Below, in pieces: positions 1-8,185 of a DNA stretch of 13,845 nucleotides. Under the pieces are notes generated by a model. That model saw only the letters and a list, made by a program, of their open reading frames with translations, did no database searches and was not told where the DNA came from. Made by a program: the position numbers and the translations under genes. Source of the stretch: Alphaproteobacteria bacterium (GTDB lineage Bacteria > Pseudomonadota > Alphaproteobacteria > JAEULC01); assembly GCA_020851015.1 (NCBI GenBank), contig JADZDN010000147.1:1-13845 (forward strand), written 5' to 3'. Within the stretch, counting starts at the first letter, position 1, and the number at the start of each line of letters is the position of its first letter.

Positions 1-1
1 G

Positions 2-460
2 ATGAAGCAGCGCGGCGCCTACATGGTCGCCAACCTGGTCGCCTACTACGCGATGAAGGAGCGCGCCAAGGAGTTCGGCATGTCGGCCGACATGCTGGCC
101 AAGAACGACCTGGTGATCGACGGCGGCTTGAAGTCGCTGGAGATCTGCAAGCGTGCGGGCGTGAAGGTGGGCTACGGCAGCGACCTTCTGGGCCAGCTCC
201 AGGTCGACCAGAGCCGCGAGTTCACGCTGCGGCGCGAGGTGCTGTCGCCGATCGAGATCCTGCGCCAGGCGACGCTGATCGGCGCCGAGATCGTGCGCAT
301 GGAAGGCAAGCTCGGCATGGTCAAGCCCGGCGCCTTCGCCGATCTCCTGGTGGTCGACGGCGACCCGATCAAGAAGCTGGAGCTTCTGACCGGCCAGGGC
401 GAGCACCTGTCGGCGATCATGAAGGCCGGCAAGTTCCACAAGAACCGTCTGGCGGCCTGA
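2..460 (+). CDS. Amidohydrolase family protein, C-terminal part (5' end outside window)
   Basis: This is the last 152 or so residues of a metal-dependent amidohydrolase (imidazolonepropionase / Xaa-Pro dipeptidase-like branch). The frame is open to the left edge, so the ATG at position 2 is almost certainly internal. The segment GVKVGYGSDLLG (about residues 53-64 of the visible part) carries the Asp expected to be the last metal ligand of the TIM barrel. It is followed by the conserved helix region with LSPIEILRQAT and GAEIVRMEGKLGMVKPGAFADLLVVDGDP, the return to the small beta domain typical of this superfamily. The N-terminal HxH and the middle metal ligands are not in view. The stop lies 30 bp before an ABC permease gene on the same strand, which suggests one operon and an enzyme that hydrolyses the imported compound. 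The substrate cannot be read from the sequence; cyclic amides, dipeptides or related C-N bonds are typical for the family. Confidence 0.88.
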   Translation: MKQRGAYMVANLVAYYAMKERAKEFGMSADMLAKNDLVIDGGLKSLEICKRAGVKVGYGSDLLGQLQVDQSREFTLRREVLSPIEILRQATLIGAEIVRMEGKLGMVKPGAFADLLVVDGDPIKKLELLTGQGEHLSAIMKAGKFHKNRLAA

Positions 461-490
461 GGCGGGGCGCCGGGTGCGGATGCGGGCGGC

Positions 491-1345
491 ATGACGGACG
501 CGGCGCTCACGGCGACGCCGCCCGTCGGACGCGCCGCGGACCGTCGCTGGATCATGCGCGCCGCGCTCAACGCCGTCGCCGGCCTGGGCTATTTCGTGAT
601 CGTCGCGCCGATCCTGTTCGTCATCTGGCTCAGCGTGTTCAAGAACGAGATCGTGTCCTTCCCGCCCGAAGGCTACACGCTGCGCTGGTTCGCCCATATC
701 CTCGACCAGAACAATTTCGTCGACGGCTTCGCGACCAGCCTGCAGGTCGGCGTGGTGGCGATGCTGGGCGGGCTGCTGCTGGGCGTCCCGGCCAGCCTGG
801 TGCTGGCGCGCCGGCGTTTCTTCGGGCGCGAGGCGGTGAACACGCTGCTGCTGCTGCCGCTGGTGGTGCCGGGCGTGGTGGCCGGCACAGCGATCTACGT
901 CTACCAGATCGAGGTCGAGATCCTGACCGAATGGCCGCTGCTGGGCTCGGTGTTCGGGCTGATCGCCGCGCACATCCTGATCACGATCCCCTGGACGGTG
1001 CGGCTGGTCAGCGCCAGCCTGGTGGGCTTCGACCGCTCGATCGAGGAGGCCGCGCTCAACCTGGGCGCCACGCCGCTGGTGGCGTTCTTCCGCGTCACCT
1101 TGCCGGCGATCCGCCCGGGCATCGTGGCGGCCGGGCTGTTCAGCTTCATCATCTCCTTCGGCAACCTCGAGATGACGCTGTTCCTGATCGCGCCGGGCCG
1201 CACGACCCTGCCGATCGCGATCCTGCAATACCTGCAATGGCGGATCGACCCCACCATCGCCGCCGTGTCGGTGTTGCAGATCGTCCTGATCGGCGCCGGC
1301 ATGCTGCTGACCGACCGCTACGTCAAGCTGACGCGGGTGCTGTAG
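491..1345 (+). CDS. ABC transporter permease, PotC-like (polyamine/opine-type importer)
   Basis: This 284-residue inner-membrane permease is the usual size for the PotC/YdcV group. About six hydrophobic segments are visible (roughly residues 30-50, 84-106, 117-138, 152-174, 209-234 and 255-274). The cytoplasmic EAA loop that docks on the ATPase is clear at about 185-211: EEAALNLGATP, then RVTLPAIRPGI. The ATG is preceded only by a weak G-rich ribosome site, but it follows the amidohydrolase stop by 30 bp and no better start is evident. The stop is 3 bp before the ATPase start, so the two are probably translationally coupled. It would form a heterodimer with the PotB-like permease at 3616-4497. 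Family membership is secure; the substrate (polyamine, opine, amino-alcohol or similar) is inferred only from family resemblance. Confidence 0.93.
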   Translation: MTDAALTATPPVGRAADRRWIMRAALNAVAGLGYFVIVAPILFVIWLSVFKNEIVSFPPEGYTLRWFAHILDQNNFVDGFATSLQVGVVAMLGGLLLGVPASLVLARRRFFGREAVNTLLLLPLVVPGVVAGTAIYVYQIEVEILTEWPLLGSVFGLIAAHILITIPWTVRLVSASLVGFDRSIEEAALNLGATPLVAFFRVTLPAIRPGIVAAGLFSFIISFGNLEMTLFLIAPGRTTLPIAILQYLQWRIDPTIAAVSVLQIVLIGAGMLLTDRYVKLTRVL

Positions 1346-1348
1346 GCG

Positions 1349-2440
<1,092 letters not shown>

Positions 2441-2465
2441 CGCTCGAACAAGGGGAGAGAAGAGC

Positions 2466-3518
2466 ATGGCTGTTTCACGTCGTGGTTTGATGGCAGGCGG
2501 TGCGATCGCGGTGGTCGGTGCCGGCGCTGCGGGTTGGTACTTTTTGCGGCCACAAGCTCCGGTCGTGGGCGGCAAGGTCACCATCGGCACCTGGGGCGGC
2601 GACTATTCCAAGCTGCTCAGCAAGAACATCGACATGCCGCTGGTCGTGCCCAAGGGAATCGAATGCGTGCACGACATCGGCGGCGACAGCGAGCGGCGCG
2701 CCAAGATGCGGGCCGAGGCGCGCCTGCCGCGCGGCACCAGCGATCTGCAGGGGCTCAGCGCCGCGCAGATGTACGAGATGAACGAGGCCGGCCTGGCGCT
2801 GCCGATCGACTACGCCAAGGTGCCCAATTCGAAGAACCTGCTGCCGCAGATGAAGTATCCCTACGGCATCGGGCACATCTATTCGGGCAAGGTGATCCTC
2901 TACAACCCGAAGATGATCGCGACGCCGCCCACCAGCTTCGCCGACACGCTCGACCCCAAGCACGGAGCCAAGCTCGGCATCATCGACATCCAGTACCAGT
3001 TCACGATGATGGCGGCGGGCCTGGCCTCGGGCGGCAGCATGACCAACTACGATCCGGGCAAGGATCGCCTGCTCGCCTGCAAGAAGGCCGGCGCCAAGGT
3101 CTACCCGACCAACGAGGCGCTCGCCGCCGCGCTGAAGACCGAGGAAGTCGGCATCGCCATCATGTGGAAGGCGCGCGCCGTGCAGTGGCAGAACGCCGGC
3201 ATCGCGGTCGAGACCGTGGCGCCGAAGGAAGGCGTGCCGATGTACGTCTCGGGCTTCATCATCCCCAAGAACGCGCCCAACAAGGACGGCGCCCATGCCT
3301 GGCTCAACGCCATGCTCGAGCCCCCCGCGCAGGAAGCCTTCGCGGTCGACATGGGTTACAACGCGACCGTGACCAACGCCAAGGTGCCGGCCGACACGCA
3401 GAAGCGCATCGGCTTCACCGCCGAGGAGCAGAAGCGCCTGGTCGACCTCGACTACGGCTACCTGGCGCAGAACGACTCGGCCCTGAAGGAATGGTGGGAC
3501 AAGAGCTTCAAGGGCTGA
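2466..3518 (+). CDS. Periplasmic substrate-binding protein of PotD-like ABC importer, Tat-type signal
   Basis: This 350-residue extracytoplasmic binding protein belongs to the PotD/iron(III)-type cluster. The N-terminus has SRRGLMAGG (residues 4-12) followed by a hydrophobic Gly/Ala-rich stretch to about 26. This matches a twin-arginine signal or anchor; no lipobox cysteine is present, so it is not a lipoprotein. The mature part opens with KVTIGTWGGDYSK, the usual first beta strand and ligand-loop start of this family. A later stretch, GIAIMWKARAVQW, resembles the conserved ligand-contact and hinge region. A good purine-rich ribosome site (AAGGGGAGAG, about 2450-2459) precedes the ATG and supports this start. 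It lies 25 bp after the ATPase gene and about 100 bp before the second permease gene. Ligand identity is unknown; polyamines, opines and aminophosphonates are all bound by relatives. Confidence 0.93.
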   Translation: MAVSRRGLMAGGAIAVVGAGAAGWYFLRPQAPVVGGKVTIGTWGGDYSKLLSKNIDMPLVVPKGIECVHDIGGDSERRAKMRAEARLPRGTSDLQGLSAAQMYEMNEAGLALPIDYAKVPNSKNLLPQMKYPYGIGHIYSGKVILYNPKMIATPPTSFADTLDPKHGAKLGIIDIQYQFTMMAAGLASGGSMTNYDPGKDRLLACKKAGAKVYPTNEALAAALKTEEVGIAIMWKARAVQWQNAGIAVETVAPKEGVPMYVSGFIIPKNAPNKDGAHAWLNAMLEPPAQEAFAVDMGYNATVTNAKVPADTQKRIGFTAEEQKRLVDLDYGYLAQNDSALKEWWDKSFKG

Positions 3519-3543
3519 TGGGCGCTTTCCCGGCGCATGCATT

Positions 3544-3587
3544 TTCCACCCCCTCCCCCTCGACGGGGGAGGGGCGGGGTGGGGGTG
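3544..3587. repeat. C/G-run hairpin repeat between binding-protein and permease genes
   Basis: The 97-bp gap between two genes of the importer operon holds runs of C followed by runs of G. A perfect 10-bp stem is formed by CCCCTCCCCC (3550-3559) and GGGGGAGGGG (3565-3574) around the 5-nt loop TCGAC, followed by further G runs up to about 3586. This composition resembles dispersed extragenic repeats that I recall from many GC-rich alphaproteobacterial genomes, but only one copy lies in this window, so its repeat nature is inferred. No T-run follows, so it is not a standard terminator. It could stabilise the 3' end of the binding-protein message or lower expression of the downstream permease. 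Confidence 0.65.
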
Positions 3588-3615
3588 AAGCCGGTTCACG
3601 CGGTCGAGGCGCGGC

Positions 3616-4497
3616 GTGACCGCGGCCATCGCGCCGGAAAAAGCCGCGCATGAGCGTGGCCTGACTGCCGCCGGCCTTCTGTTGCCGGCGAGCCTGGTGG
3701 TGGTCGCCGGTCTCTTGGTGCCGCTCGGCATTCTTCTGCGCTACAGCTTCAACCAGTTCCTGCCGGTCAAGGGCCTGGTGCCCGATTCGGTGACGGTGGA
3801 GAACTACGTCAAGTTCTTCACCGACCCTTTCTATCTCGGCATCCTGTGGCGGACGTTCCGGGTCGCCGCCTTCTGCACCGCGATCTGCCTGCTGCTCGGC
3901 ATGCCGCTCGCCTACGTGCTGGCGCGCACGCGCTCGCGCTACAAGAACCTCCTGATCATGGCGGTGGTCCTGCCGCTGTTCGTCGGCAACGCGGTGCGCG
4001 CGGCCGGCTGGATGGTCATGTTCGGCAGCAAGGGGTTCGTCAACTCGGTGCTGCTCGGCCTCGGCCTGATCGGCGAGCCGCTGCAGATCATGTACACCGA
4101 GTTCGCGGTCGTGGTCGGCATCACGGCGGTCAACCTGCCGTTTATGGTGCTGACCCTGCAGAGCGTGATCGAGGGCATCGAGCCGGTGGTCGAAGAGGCC
4201 GCGCTCAGCCTGGGCGCCGGTCCGATCGCCACATTCCGCCGCGTGGTGCTGCCGCTGGCGATGCCGGGCCTGCTGGCCGGCACGATCCTGTGCTTCATCC
4301 TGGCGATGAACGCCTATGCGACCCCGGTCCTGCTGGGCGGGCCGCGGTTCCAGATGATGGGGCCGACCGTCTACGGCCAGTTCGCGGGCCTGAGCAACTG
4401 GCCGTTCGGCGCGGCCTTGTCCTTCGTGCTGATGGCGGCGACGATCAGCCTGACGCTGCTGGCGCATTTCCTGGTGCAGCGGCGCTACCGGCGCTGA
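3616..4497 (+). CDS. ABC transporter permease, PotB-like (polyamine/opine-type importer)
   Basis: This 293-residue inner-membrane permease is the second half of the importer's membrane channel. It has a hydrophobic first segment (about 17-41), a periplasmic stretch containing VTVENYVKFFTDPFY (typical of PotB relatives), and further membrane segments near 83-102, 112-135, 162-182, 217-240 and 266-288. The EAA loop lies at about 193-219: EEAALSLGAGP, then RVVLPLAMPGL. The best start is GTG at 3616, just after the hairpin repeat. No upstream ATG gives a better start, and extending further would translate the repeat. No clear Shine-Dalgarno sequence is visible, so expression may be low or coupled. 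It ends 7 bp before the convergent efflux gene's stop, leaving no room for a terminator between them. Confidence 0.92.
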   Translation: MTAAIAPEKAAHERGLTAAGLLLPASLVVVAGLLVPLGILLRYSFNQFLPVKGLVPDSVTVENYVKFFTDPFYLGILWRTFRVAAFCTAICLLLGMPLAYVLARTRSRYKNLLIMAVVLPLFVGNAVRAAGWMVMFGSKGFVNSVLLGLGLIGEPLQIMYTEFAVVVGITAVNLPFMVLTLQSVIEGIEPVVEEAALSLGAGPIATFRRVVLPLAMPGLLAGTILCFILAMNAYATPVLLGGPRFQMMGPTVYGQFAGLSNWPFGAALSFVLMAATISLTLLAHFLVQRRYRR

Positions 4498-4504
4498 GCC
4501 GCCT

Positions 4505-6061
4505 TCACTCCATCGCCGCCGCTTCGACCGGCGGCTTGGCCGCCGGCTTGGCCGCCGCCCGGCGGCGCTGCGGCCCGCGCAGCAGCAGGACCAGCGGCAT
4601 GGTCACCAGCGCGACCACCATCATGATCTTGAAGTCGTTGAGATAGGCGATCAGCGTCGCCTGGCGCGTGACCTCGGCGTCCAACCGCGCGCGGCCAAGG
4701 TCGGTCGTCAGGTTCCACAGCGCGGCGACCGATGGGGCGCGCAGCAGGTCGTTCATCGGCGTCAGCTGCTCGACGATGACCGACTGCACCCCGCGCGTCG
4801 ACCGGTCCAAGAGGAAGATCATCACCGAGATGCCGATCGAGCTGCCGATGTTGCGCATCAGGCTGAACAGCGCCGTGCCCTGGTTGCGGTAGCGCGGTTC
4901 GAGCGTCGAAAAGGCGACGGTCGACAGCGGCACGAACACGAAGCCCAGCCCCACCCCCTGCACCAGCCCGGTGCGGAACAGCGCGGCCTGCGAGACGTCG
5001 AGCGAGAATTCGGTCATCTCCCACAGCGCGACCGCGACCAGCGCCAGGCCGAACAGGATCAACAGCCGCGGATCGACGCGATGGATGATGCGGCCGACGA
5101 TCATCATCGCGACCATCGTGCCGATGCCGCGCGGCGCCAGCAGCAGACCGGCGGTCCGGACCGGGTAGTCGAGCAGCCCCTGCAAAAACGGCGTCAGCAG
5201 CGCCAAGGTCGCCAGCAGGATGACGCCCATGAAGAACATCATCACGATGCCGGTGCTGAGGTTGCGGTCGCGGAACATGCGCGGCTCGATGAACGGCTCG
5301 CGCGTGGTGAACATGTGGACGACGAACAGATAGAAGGCGAGCGCCGCGACCACCGCCTCGCAGACGATCTCGCGCGAGGAGAACCAGTCGAGCTGCTGGC
5401 CGCGGTCGAGCAGCATCTGCAGCGCTCCGATCGCCAGGCCCAGCGCGCCGAAGCCGAACCAGTCGAAGCCGGGCGGCTTGGCCGCGCGCTGCTCGCCCAG
5501 GAAAGCCGACAGGCCAAGGAAGGTCACCACGCCCACGGGCAGGTTGATGTAGAAGACGTAGCGCCAGTGGTAGAGGTCGGTCAGGTAGGCGCCGAGCGTC
5601 GGCCCCAGGATCGGGCCGACCATCACCCCGACGCCCCAGATCGCCATCGCGCGGCCGTGCTCGCTGCGCGGGTAGTAGTCCAGCAGGACGGCCTGCGACA
5701 GCGGCACCAAAGGCGCGCCGAAAATGCCCTGCAGCAGGCGGAACACCACCATCTGCTCCAGCGACGCGGCGATGCCGCACAGCAGGGACGCCACGGTGAA
5801 GCCGGCGACCGAGGCCAAGAGGAAGCGCTTGCGGCCGAACCGCGCGGCCATGAAGCCGGTGATCGGCGTCATGATCGCGGCGGCGACGATATAGGAGGTC
5901 AGCACCCAGTTGATCTGGTCGAGCGTCGCCGACAGGCTGCCCTGCATGTAGGGCAGGGCCACGTTGGCGATCGTCATGTCCAGCGCCTGCATGATGGTCG
6001 CCAGCATCACGCAGACGGTGATCAGGCCGCGGCGCGGCGCGCTATCGGGGCTGGTCGACAC
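4505..6061 (-). CDS. emrB: EmrB/QacA-type MFS drug efflux transporter (DHA2, 14 TM)
   Basis: This proton-driven multidrug exporter of the inner membrane, about 518 residues, is the normal size for EmrB. Recognisable DHA2 features are ALDMTIANVALPYMQGSL in the first helix (about 27-44), the motif A loop GFMAARFGRKR (69-79), RLLQGIFGAPLVPLSQA (108-124) and the antiporter motif C GVMVGPILGPTLGAYL (145-160). Hydrophobic segments continue to the C-terminus, consistent with 14 helices, and the protein ends in a basic Ala/Pro-rich cytoplasmic tail. I chose GTG at 6061 as the start. The frame is open to a TTG at 6094, but that would add a non-conserved Arg/Ser-rich leader and a longer overlap with emrA. 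From the GTG, the overlap with the emrA 3' end is 20 bp, a sign of translational coupling. The symbol reflects family membership; orthology to E. coli EmrB is not proven. Confidence 0.93.
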   Translation of the reverse strand: MSTSPDSAPRRGLITVCVMLATIMQALDMTIANVALPYMQGSLSATLDQINWVLTSYIVAAAIMTPITGFMAARFGRKRFLLASVAGFTVASLLCGIAASLEQMVVFRLLQGIFGAPLVPLSQAVLLDYYPRSEHGRAMAIWGVGVMVGPILGPTLGAYLTDLYHWRYVFYINLPVGVVTFLGLSAFLGEQRAAKPPGFDWFGFGALGLAIGALQMLLDRGQQLDWFSSREIVCEAVVAALAFYLFVVHMFTTREPFIEPRMFRDRNLSTGIVMMFFMGVILLATLALLTPFLQGLLDYPVRTAGLLLAPRGIGTMVAMMIVGRIIHRVDPRLLILFGLALVAVALWEMTEFSLDVSQAALFRTGLVQGVGLGFVFVPLSTVAFSTLEPRYRNQGTALFSLMRNIGSSIGISVMIFLLDRSTRGVQSVIVEQLTPMNDLLRAPSVAALWNLTTDLGRARLDAEVTRQATLIAYLNDFKIMMVVALVTMPLVLLLRGPQRRRAAAKPAAKPPVEAAAME

Positions 6062-7190
6062 CGCCGGCGACCGCCTGCTGCACCGTGATCGCAAGGTCCG
6101 CCAGCGACCGGCGCTTGCCGGTGTCGATATCGATGCTGGCGCTCATGCCCGCGCGCAGCGGCGGCTGGCCTTCGACCTGGTCCAGGCGGATGCGCACGGG
6201 GATGCGCTGGACCACCTTGATCCAGTTGCCGCTGGAGTTCTGGGCCGGCAGCACGGCGAACTCCGCGCCGGTGGCGGGGCTGATCGATTCCACCGCGCCG
6301 CGCCACACCACGCCGGGATAGGTGTCGACCGTCACGGTCGCCGGCTGGCCGGGCCTTACCGCGCCCAGGTCGGATTCCTTGGGATTGGCCTCGATCCACA
6401 CGCGGTCGGTCGCGACCAGCGACACCGCGGTCTGGCCGACCGCCAGGTACATGCCCTTCTGCAGCTTGTCGACGTTGGTCACGATGCCGGCGCGCGGTGC
6501 CAGCACGGTGGCCAGCCGAAGATCGCGCTCGGCCTTTTCGACCTGCGCCTGCGCCTGGCGATAGCGTGCATAGTTCCTGACCGGCGCCTTGGGATCGCCG
6601 TCCAGCATCGCCAGCGTCGCGGCGGCCTCGTTGCGCATCATCGAGATCTGCTGCTGCGAGGTCGAGAGATTGCGCTGCGATTCGTCCAGCTTGGCCTGTG
6701 GCGTGTTCTGGCGCGCGGCCAGCTCCTTCTGGCGCTCGTAGTCGCGCGCGTAGTAGGCGGCGTCGGCCTCGGCCTTGGCGATGCTGTCCAGCTTCTGGCG
6801 ATAGGTCGCCTGCAGGGATTCCAGCTCGTTGCCGACCAGGGCAAGCTGCGCCTTCGCCGCATCCAGCGCGATGCGATAGGGCTCGTCGTCCAGCCGGAAC
6901 AGCACCTGCCCCGCCCGCACCTTCTGGTCGTTGGCGACGGTGACCTCGGCCACGGTGCCCGCGACCTCGGTGCTGACCGCGATCTTGTCGGCGCGCACAT
7001 AGGCGTTGTCGGTGGAAACGTAGCGGCCGCCCGCCAGGTAGACGTAGACGACGGCCGCCAGCACCACCAGCGGCCCCAGCGCCAGCAGGATCCAGCGCAG
7101 GCGCGGCCGCCAGGAGGACCCGGCGCGGGACTGGGCCTCGGACGCCTCTGGCGCGGACGGTTTGTCGTCCGGCAGGGTGCTGTCAGGCAT
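6042..7190 (-). CDS. emrA: EmrA-like HlyD-family membrane fusion protein
   Basis: This 382-residue periplasmic adaptor links the MFS pump to an outer-membrane channel. The layout is a short cytoplasmic N-terminus, one membrane anchor (about 32-52), and the family sequence YVSTDNAYVRADKIAVSTEV (57-76). Next come the first lipoyl half (to about 105), a long Ala/Gln/Glu-rich coiled-coil hairpin (about 105-228), the second lipoyl half with LAPRAGIVTNV (230-240), and a beta-barrel ending near PPLRAGMSASIDI. The start is the ATG at 7190; a TTG three codons earlier is less likely. It overlaps the marR stop by 8 bp and has GGGGA about 10 nt upstream. No TolC-like outer-membrane partner gene is in the window, so one must be supplied from elsewhere. 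Confidence 0.93.
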   Translation of the reverse strand: MPDSTLPDDKPSAPEASEAQSRAGSSWRPRLRWILLALGPLVVLAAVVYVYLAGGRYVSTDNAYVRADKIAVSTEVAGTVAEVTVANDQKVRAGQVLFRLDDEPYRIALDAAKAQLALVGNELESLQATYRQKLDSIAKAEADAAYYARDYERQKELAARQNTPQAKLDESQRNLSTSQQQISMMRNEAAATLAMLDGDPKAPVRNYARYRQAQAQVEKAERDLRLATVLAPRAGIVTNVDKLQKGMYLAVGQTAVSLVATDRVWIEANPKESDLGAVRPGQPATVTVDTYPGVVWRGAVESISPATGAEFAVLPAQNSSGNWIKVVQRIPVRIRLDQVEGQPPLRAGMSASIDIDTGKRRSLADLAITVQQAVAGGVDQPR

Positions 7191-7677
7191 GGGCGTCAAT
7201 CCCCGCGCGGCGGCTGGCGCGCGCCGCGGGCTCGGGGCGCTCGGCGCGGTCGGACAGGTTCGACTTGATGTGCAGCAGCATTTCCAGCAGCGCCTCGCGG
7301 TGGGCCTTGGCCAGGCCCGCCATCGCCTCCTCGCGCGCTTCCGCGCCCAGGACGTGCAGCTTGTCGATCAACGGCAGGGATTTCCGCGCGACGTGCAGCG
7401 TGTGCATGCGCCGGTCGGTCGGGTGCGGCCGGCGCTCGACGAGCCCCAGCTTCTCCAGCCGGTCGACCAGCCGCGCCAGGCTGATCGGCTCGACTTCCAG
7501 GATCTCGGCCAGCCGCGCCTGGTTGATGGCGGGATTGCGCTCGATATGCGCCAGCGCGCGCCACTGCGCCCGGGTCAGCCCAAGGCCGCGCGCCTTCTGC
7601 TCGAACCGCGTGCGCAGCAGCCGCGCGACGTCGTGCAAAAGAAAGCCAAGGTTGCGTTCGAGGGTTTCCTGCGGCAT
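7183..7677 (-). CDS. MarR-family transcriptional regulator of the emrAB operon
   Basis: This 164-residue winged-helix repressor has a typical length for MarR/EmrR/SlyA. The dimerisation helix begins near residue 5. The DNA-binding part spans about 35-98: LTRAQWRALAHI, the recognition-helix region EVEPISLARLVDRLEKLGLVERR, then the wing with the conserved DRR at 88-90 (PTDRRMHTLHV). The C-terminal helices end in an Arg/Ala-rich tail. I prefer the ATG at 7677, preceded by AAGG and GGCGGG in the normal range, over a TTG 18 bp upstream. It is the first gene of a three-gene operon, with its stop overlapping the emrA start. A palindromic operator candidate lies in its own promoter at 7713-7724, so autorepression relieved by a phenolic or drug ligand is the likely mode; the ligand is unknown. 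Confidence 0.94.
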   Translation of the reverse strand: MPQETLERNLGFLLHDVARLLRTRFEQKARGLGLTRAQWRALAHIERNPAINQARLAEILEVEPISLARLVDRLEKLGLVERRPHPTDRRMHTLHVARKSLPLIDKLHVLGAEAREEAMAGLAKAHREALLEMLLHIKSNLSDRAERPEPAARASRRAGIDAHA

Positions 7678-7708
7678 GGCCCGCCTTTTCGCCAAGGAAC
7701 AAGTCTAG

Positions 7709-7737
7709 AAAGTAAGCATGCTTATAATAAGCGTCAA
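7709..7737 (-). promoter_or_regulatory. marR-emrAB promoter with MarR-type palindromic operator
   Basis: On the - strand a TTGACG -35 box (7737-7732) and a TACTTT -10-like box (7714-7709) are 17 nt apart, placing the start of transcription about 25 nt before the marR ATG. Between and overlapping them is the perfect 12-bp palindrome TAAGCATGCTTA (7713-7724), and a further half-site TAAGC lies at 7728-7732. A palindrome of this kind inside the regulator's own promoter is the standard arrangement for MarR autorepression. The binding itself is inferred. Confidence 0.7.
7723..7728 (+). promoter_or_regulatory. Consensus -10 box for the divergent gtrA-like / deacetylase transcript
   Basis: TATAAT, a perfect sigma70 -10 hexamer, lies on the + strand and overlaps the right edge of the MarR palindrome. 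No good -35 box is found 16-19 bp upstream, so the promoter may be weak or activator-dependent. Transcription would start near 7735 and give a leader of about 65 nt before the ATG at 7802. Its overlap with the palindrome suggests that the same repressor could control both directions. Confidence 0.45.
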
Positions 7738-7801
7738 TAGTGTCGCACCCGCTGGCCGCGGCCGATGGCGCCGCACCGACGTCGCGCCTATATGTTGTGG
7801 C

Positions 7802-8185
7802 ATGGCGCAGTTGATGGAACAGTTCCTGCGGTTCGGCGGCGTAGGCGTGCTGGCGGCTCTGGGCCACTACGGTACGCTGGTGCTGCTGGTGGAGCTGGCG
7901 CGGATGGGCCCCGTTCCCGCGACCCTTGGCGGCTACGTGGTGGGCGGCGCCGTCAGCTATGCGCTCAATCGGCAATGGACCTTCGCCAGCGCGGCGCGGC
8001 ACCGCGACGCGATCGGCAAGTTCGTCCTGGTGGCGGCGGTCGGCTTCGTGCTGACCGGGCTGGTCATGGCGCTGCTGACCGGGCCGGTGCGCCTGCACTA
8101 CCTGCTGGCCCAGCTCGCCACCACCGGGATCGTCATGCTGTGGTCGTTCTGGGCCAGCAAGCTGTGGACCTTCGCGCCGCCATGA
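7802..8185 (+). CDS. GtrA-like small membrane protein (candidate polyprenyl-phosphate-sugar flippase)
   Basis: This 127-residue protein has four hydrophobic segments (about 10-33, 38-54, 71-93 and 99-119), the size and topology of the GtrA/DPMS3 family. Two family hallmarks are present: SYALNRQWTF after helix 2 and SFWASKLWTF at the end of helix 4. Relatives are thought to help move undecaprenyl-phosphate-linked sugars across the inner membrane or to anchor the partner glycosyltransferase. The frame extends to an ATG at 7718, but that codon lies inside the operator palindrome and would add an unconserved Arg-rich leader. ATG 7802 gives the family-typical N-terminus MAQLMEQFLRFGGVG, although its ribosome site is weak. 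It overlaps the deacetylase gene by ATGA. The matching GtrB-like enzyme is encoded convergently at 9782-10891. Confidence 0.87.
   Translation: MAQLMEQFLRFGGVGVLAALGHYGTLVLLVELARMGPVPATLGGYVVGGAVSYALNRQWTFASAARHRDAIGKFVLVAAVGFVLTGLVMALLTGPVRLHYLLAQLATTGIVMLWSFWASKLWTFAPP

Noticed and set aside
3544..3587. Rho-independent terminator after the binding-protein gene
   Set aside because: The stem is strong but is followed by G runs rather than T residues, and the next gene belongs to the same transporter.
2475..3731. Long open frame on the - strand opposite the binding-protein gene
   Set aside because: It is a shadow of a well-supported gene and crosses the hairpin repeat. It shows no domain and low-complexity Arg/His/Asp content.
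3508..4467. Open frame on the - strand opposite the PotB-like permease
   Set aside because: It is antisense to a gene with an intact EAA loop and membrane segments, and its translation is Gln/His/Arg-rich without a domain.
7718..7801. ATG at 7718 as start of the gtrA-like gene
   Set aside because: This codon lies inside the operator palindrome and before the predicted transcription start. The added 28 residues do not look like the family.
7765..8181. Upstream extension of the deacetylase frame
   Set aside because: The frame is open to 7765 but runs through the gtrA-like gene in another frame and gives Arg/Gly-rich nonsense. The deacetylase family start is at ATG 8182.
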